DNA of 17,562 nucleotides from DATKMG01 sp035541995 (GTDB taxonomy: Bacteria > Acidobacteriota > Terriglobia > Versatilivoradales > Versatilivoraceae), in NCBI GenBank assembly GCA_035541995.1, contig DATKMG010000124.1, positions 1-17,562 of the forward strand, read 5' to 3'. Numbering within the stretch: the first letter of the stretch is position 1; each line of letters opens with the position of its first letter. Position numbers and translations under genes: made by a program. Under the pieces are notes generated by a model that had not been told where the DNA came from, searched no databases, and saw nothing but the letters and a program-made list of their open reading frames with translations. Shown in pieces: positions 15,456 to 17,562 of the stretch.

Positions 15456-17120
15456 ATGAATTGCATGGTCTGGGCACTCTTAAGGCCGATACTCGCAATA
15501 TTTCTGTTATGCACGATCTCCCTGGCCGAGGAATCGGTAGATCTTTCTGTCCTGCATCGAATCAAGTCCGAAGCTTTCGAGCATTCGAAAGTCATGGACC
15601 ATCTGTTTCAGTTCACCGATATCCACGGTCCGCGCCTTACTGCCTCCCCTAATTACGACGAGGCTGCCTCATGGGCGGTGCACCAGTTGAAGGAGTATGG
15701 CATTGAAAGCGCCCACCTTGAAAAATGGGGCCCGTTTGGAAGACGTTGGTCCTATGGCCGCTTTCATATCGATATCCTCGAACCGAACTATGCGCCGCTG
15801 ATCGGGTTCCCTCTGGCCTGGTCGGCTGGTACTGACGGACCGGTCAAGGCAGAGCCAGTCCTGACCCTTTTGAAGATCGAGCGGCGCATGGATCCGGAAA
15901 AACTACGAGCGGAAATTGAAAAATACAAAATGAATTACAAGGGTCAGCTCAAGGGCAAAATGGTTTTGCTTGAAAGAGCCAGGGACCTGGGATTGCAGGT
16001 AAATCCTTCGAGTGCGCGACTGTCCGACGGGGATCTGAATGCCATGTTTCTGGCGCCCGAGCCGCGAGTATCGCGTCAGTTCGACTATTCCAAAATGGCG
16101 ATCCCGGAAGATCCCGAAGACCGGGAGCAGTTCTTTGCACAAGCACCGTTGCAGTTTTGGGAGCTTTACTCGAACAAGCACAGGGACGTGATGGAGCAGT
16201 TGTACGCTTTCCTGCAAGGAGAGGGTGCGGTAGCCATTCTCAGCATGGACTCCCGCGGTGACGGTGGGACCGTTTTCGGCGAGTACGTCGGCTCCTGGGA
16301 CGCCAAGTACCCCCTGGCGCTTCCCGACGTACGGCTCACGCCTGAGCACTACAGCCGCATCGCCCGCCTCATAGAGAGGAAGGTCCCAGTGACCCTGCAG
16401 TTGGATCTGGAGGTGAAGGCCTCAGACGAGAATGTGGAAGCGGCCAACATAGTGGCCGAGATTCCAGGGACGACCCGAAGCGACGAGATCATCATGTTAG
16501 GCGCTCACTTCGACTCCTGGATCGGCGGGACCGGCGCGACAGACAACGGAGTCGGCTCGGCGGTAGTTTTGGAGGTCATGCGCATTCTGAAAGCGCTGAA
16601 GTTTCAAATGGCACGGACGGTACGCCTGGCTCTCTGGAGCGGCGAGGAACAGGGCTTATTGGGCTCGAAGGCTTACGTCAAAGACCATTTCGGCGACCCT
16701 GTCACCATGCAGATCAAGCCCGCTCAGGCAAAAGTAAGTGCTTATTTCAACCTGGACAATGGAAGCGGGAAAATTCGGGGCGTCTATCTTCAGGGTAACG
16801 ATGCTGCTCGCCCTCTGTTCGAGGCCTGGCTGGCACCATTTCGCGACCAGGGGGTAACGACAATCAGCATTCGTGACACAGGCGGAACAGATCACCAATC
16901 CTTCGATGCCCTCGGAATACCCGGCTTCCAATTCATCCAGGATGCCCTTGAGTATGGCACGCGCACACATCACTCCAACATGGACGTCTATGACCACACA
17001 CAGGCAGGAGACCTGATGCAGGCCGCAGCGGTCATGGCCACTGTCGTTTACAGTGCTGCAACCCGAGCGGAGATGGTGCCACGCAAACCACTCCCGGAAC
17101 CTCACCCTCTGAAACCGTAG
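15456..17120 (+). CDS. Secreted M28-family zinc metallopeptidase
   Basis: The 554-residue protein carries a signal peptide (MNCMVWALLRPILAIFLLCT, cleavage near ISLAEE) and is probably periplasmic or extracellular. It is a carboxypeptidase Q-like M28 exopeptidase. An N-terminal part (about 30-110) is followed by a PA-like insert region (about 110-330) and the M28 catalytic domain. Zinc ligands and catalytic residues are visible: H351 and D353 in MLGAHFDSW, bridging D363 in ATDNGVGSA, catalytic E397 and ligand E398 in WSGEEQGLLGSKAYV, D434 in FNLDNGSG, GGTDHQSFDALGIPGFQF, and H505/H506 in RTHHSNMDVYD. The set is complete, so activity is likely. ATG 15456 has GGAG (15446-15449) 6 bases upstream, and the signal peptide begins there. 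It stands alone after dinB; the cleaved peptides are unknown. Confidence 0.9.
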   Translation: MNCMVWALLRPILAIFLLCTISLAEESVDLSVLHRIKSEAFEHSKVMDHLFQFTDIHGPRLTASPNYDEAASWAVHQLKEYGIESAHLEKWGPFGRRWSYGRFHIDILEPNYAPLIGFPLAWSAGTDGPVKAEPVLTLLKIERRMDPEKLRAEIEKYKMNYKGQLKGKMVLLERARDLGLQVNPSSARLSDGDLNAMFLAPEPRVSRQFDYSKMAIPEDPEDREQFFAQAPLQFWELYSNKHRDVMEQLYAFLQGEGAVAILSMDSRGDGGTVFGEYVGSWDAKYPLALPDVRLTPEHYSRIARLIERKVPVTLQLDLEVKASDENVEAANIVAEIPGTTRSDEIIMLGAHFDSWIGGTGATDNGVGSAVVLEVMRILKALKFQMARTVRLALWSGEEQGLLGSKAYVKDHFGDPVTMQIKPAQAKVSAYFNLDNGSGKIRGVYLQGNDAARPLFEAWLAPFRDQGVTTISIRDTGGTDHQSFDALGIPGFQFIQDALEYGTRTHHSNMDVYDHTQAGDLMQAAAVMATVVYSAATRAEMVPRKPLPEPHPLKP

Positions 17121-17149
17121 CGCCTTGCAGCGACATTAGGGATTACGGG

Positions 17150-17370
17150 CTACAAGTGCCCCTAAGAGGCCCCCAGCCCTGAAAGGGGCGAAAGAGAGAT
17201 CTTGAGCCTCGAGGTTCTTGCGCTCACAGACCACCCTCTTCCCCCTCAACATTGGGTTGATGGGGTCCGGTATGCAATTCCGCTCTTTCAGAGCTCGGGG
17301 AGTTTCGTGGGGGTCATTGACCCAGGGCGACGCTCGGGACAAAAGTCCCTTCGCTGGCCCTTATAGGTAT
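17150..17370. repeat. Degenerate GC-rich intergenic repeat
   Basis: AGCCCTGAAAGGGGCG (17175-17190) recurs inverted and degenerate as CCGCTCTTTCAGAGCT (17280-17295). CCCAGGGCGACGCTCGGG (17321-17338) looks like a damaged dyad of the type CCCAGGG-N5-CCCTGGG. These words resemble intergenic repeats I know from Acidobacteriota, Planctomycetes and Verrucomicrobia genomes; this is pattern memory, not a database result. The short ORFs crossing it on the - strand are then by-products of the repeat. Confidence 0.45.
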
Positions 17371-17392
17371 TCAGAGCACGATAGTGCGAAGT

Positions 17393-17562
17393 AAGTATGG
17401 TCGCAGTAGTCGCCGTCTTTCCTTGCAGTTTTCCGGAGTGGCCCCGGTCACTCGACGCAGCGGCAAATCCCGTCAGGTCCACCGGCGCTGGGCGCGGCCC
17501 AAATTTCTGCACCAGAGCTTTGTCGAGTTTGCCGCCCTGTCACTGCCTCACGGTGGCTGGGC
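17393..17562 (+). pseudogene. IS110-family transposase remnant, N-terminal part missing, runs off window end
   Basis: The frame read from 17423 gives LQFSGVAPVTRRSGKS followed by VHRRWARPKFLHQSF, VEFAALSLPHGGWA. This matches the C-terminal (Transposase_20-type) part of IS110/IS116 transposases, where APVTxRSGK and RRWAxPKFLRQxFHEFA are typical. IS110 transposases have about 300-400 residues with a catalytic DEDD domain at the N-terminus. That domain should lie upstream, but those bases hold the repeat and the peptidase gene, so the element is 5'-truncated. Homology seems to fade near 17393-17423 with no start codon or ribosome binding site. The 3' end is outside the window, so its extent is unknown. 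Confidence 0.6.

Noticed and set aside
17288..17512. 74-residue ORF on the - strand near the window end
   Set aside because: It is antisense to the IS110 transposase fragment and the repeat and has no features of its own.

Overview
The window is a bacterial chromosomal segment dominated by alpha-glucan and trehalose metabolism. Several traits fit Acidobacteriota or a similar soil phylum: a treY-treX-treZ cluster next to a TreS-maltokinase fusion, a DinB-fold protein, a secreted M28 peptidase and a decayed GC-rich intergenic repeat. No rRNA or other phylogenetic marker is present, so this placement is an inference.

Region 1 (1-5919, + strand) holds treY (5' end outside the window), treX and treZ. 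TreX debranches glycogen, TreY turns the reducing end of the maltodextrin into a trehalosyl unit, and TreZ releases free trehalose. Region 2 (5920-6504) is a 585-base gap without a convincing gene. It carries a good sigma70-type promoter about 420 bases before the next gene. Region 3 (6505-11113) holds a treS-mak fusion and a glycosyltransferase-like gene. TreS interconverts maltose and trehalose, and Mak phosphorylates maltose to maltose-1-phosphate for the GlgE route. No glgE or glgB lies in the window.

Region 4 (11121-13915) starts with a 15-codon ORF behind an excellent ribosome binding site, possibly the relic of a decayed gene. A large secreted protein with a six-hairpin-glycosidase-like C-terminal half follows. 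Region 5 (14000-17120) has a small unknown gene on the - strand, a dinB-like gene with its own promoter, and a secreted M28 metallopeptidase. Region 6 (17121-17562) holds a degenerate GC-rich repeat and the remnant of an IS110-family transposase that runs off the window end.

Together the genes allow synthesis of trehalose from glycogen (TreX/TreY/TreZ), interconversion with maltose (TreS) and recycling of maltose into glucan (Mak). I found no CRISPR array, tRNA, rRNA or defence system. The points most worth checking are the glycosyltransferase-like protein with an altered DxD site, the 15-codon ORF, the long leader of treS-mak and the base-composition difference between the treYXZ block and treS-mak.
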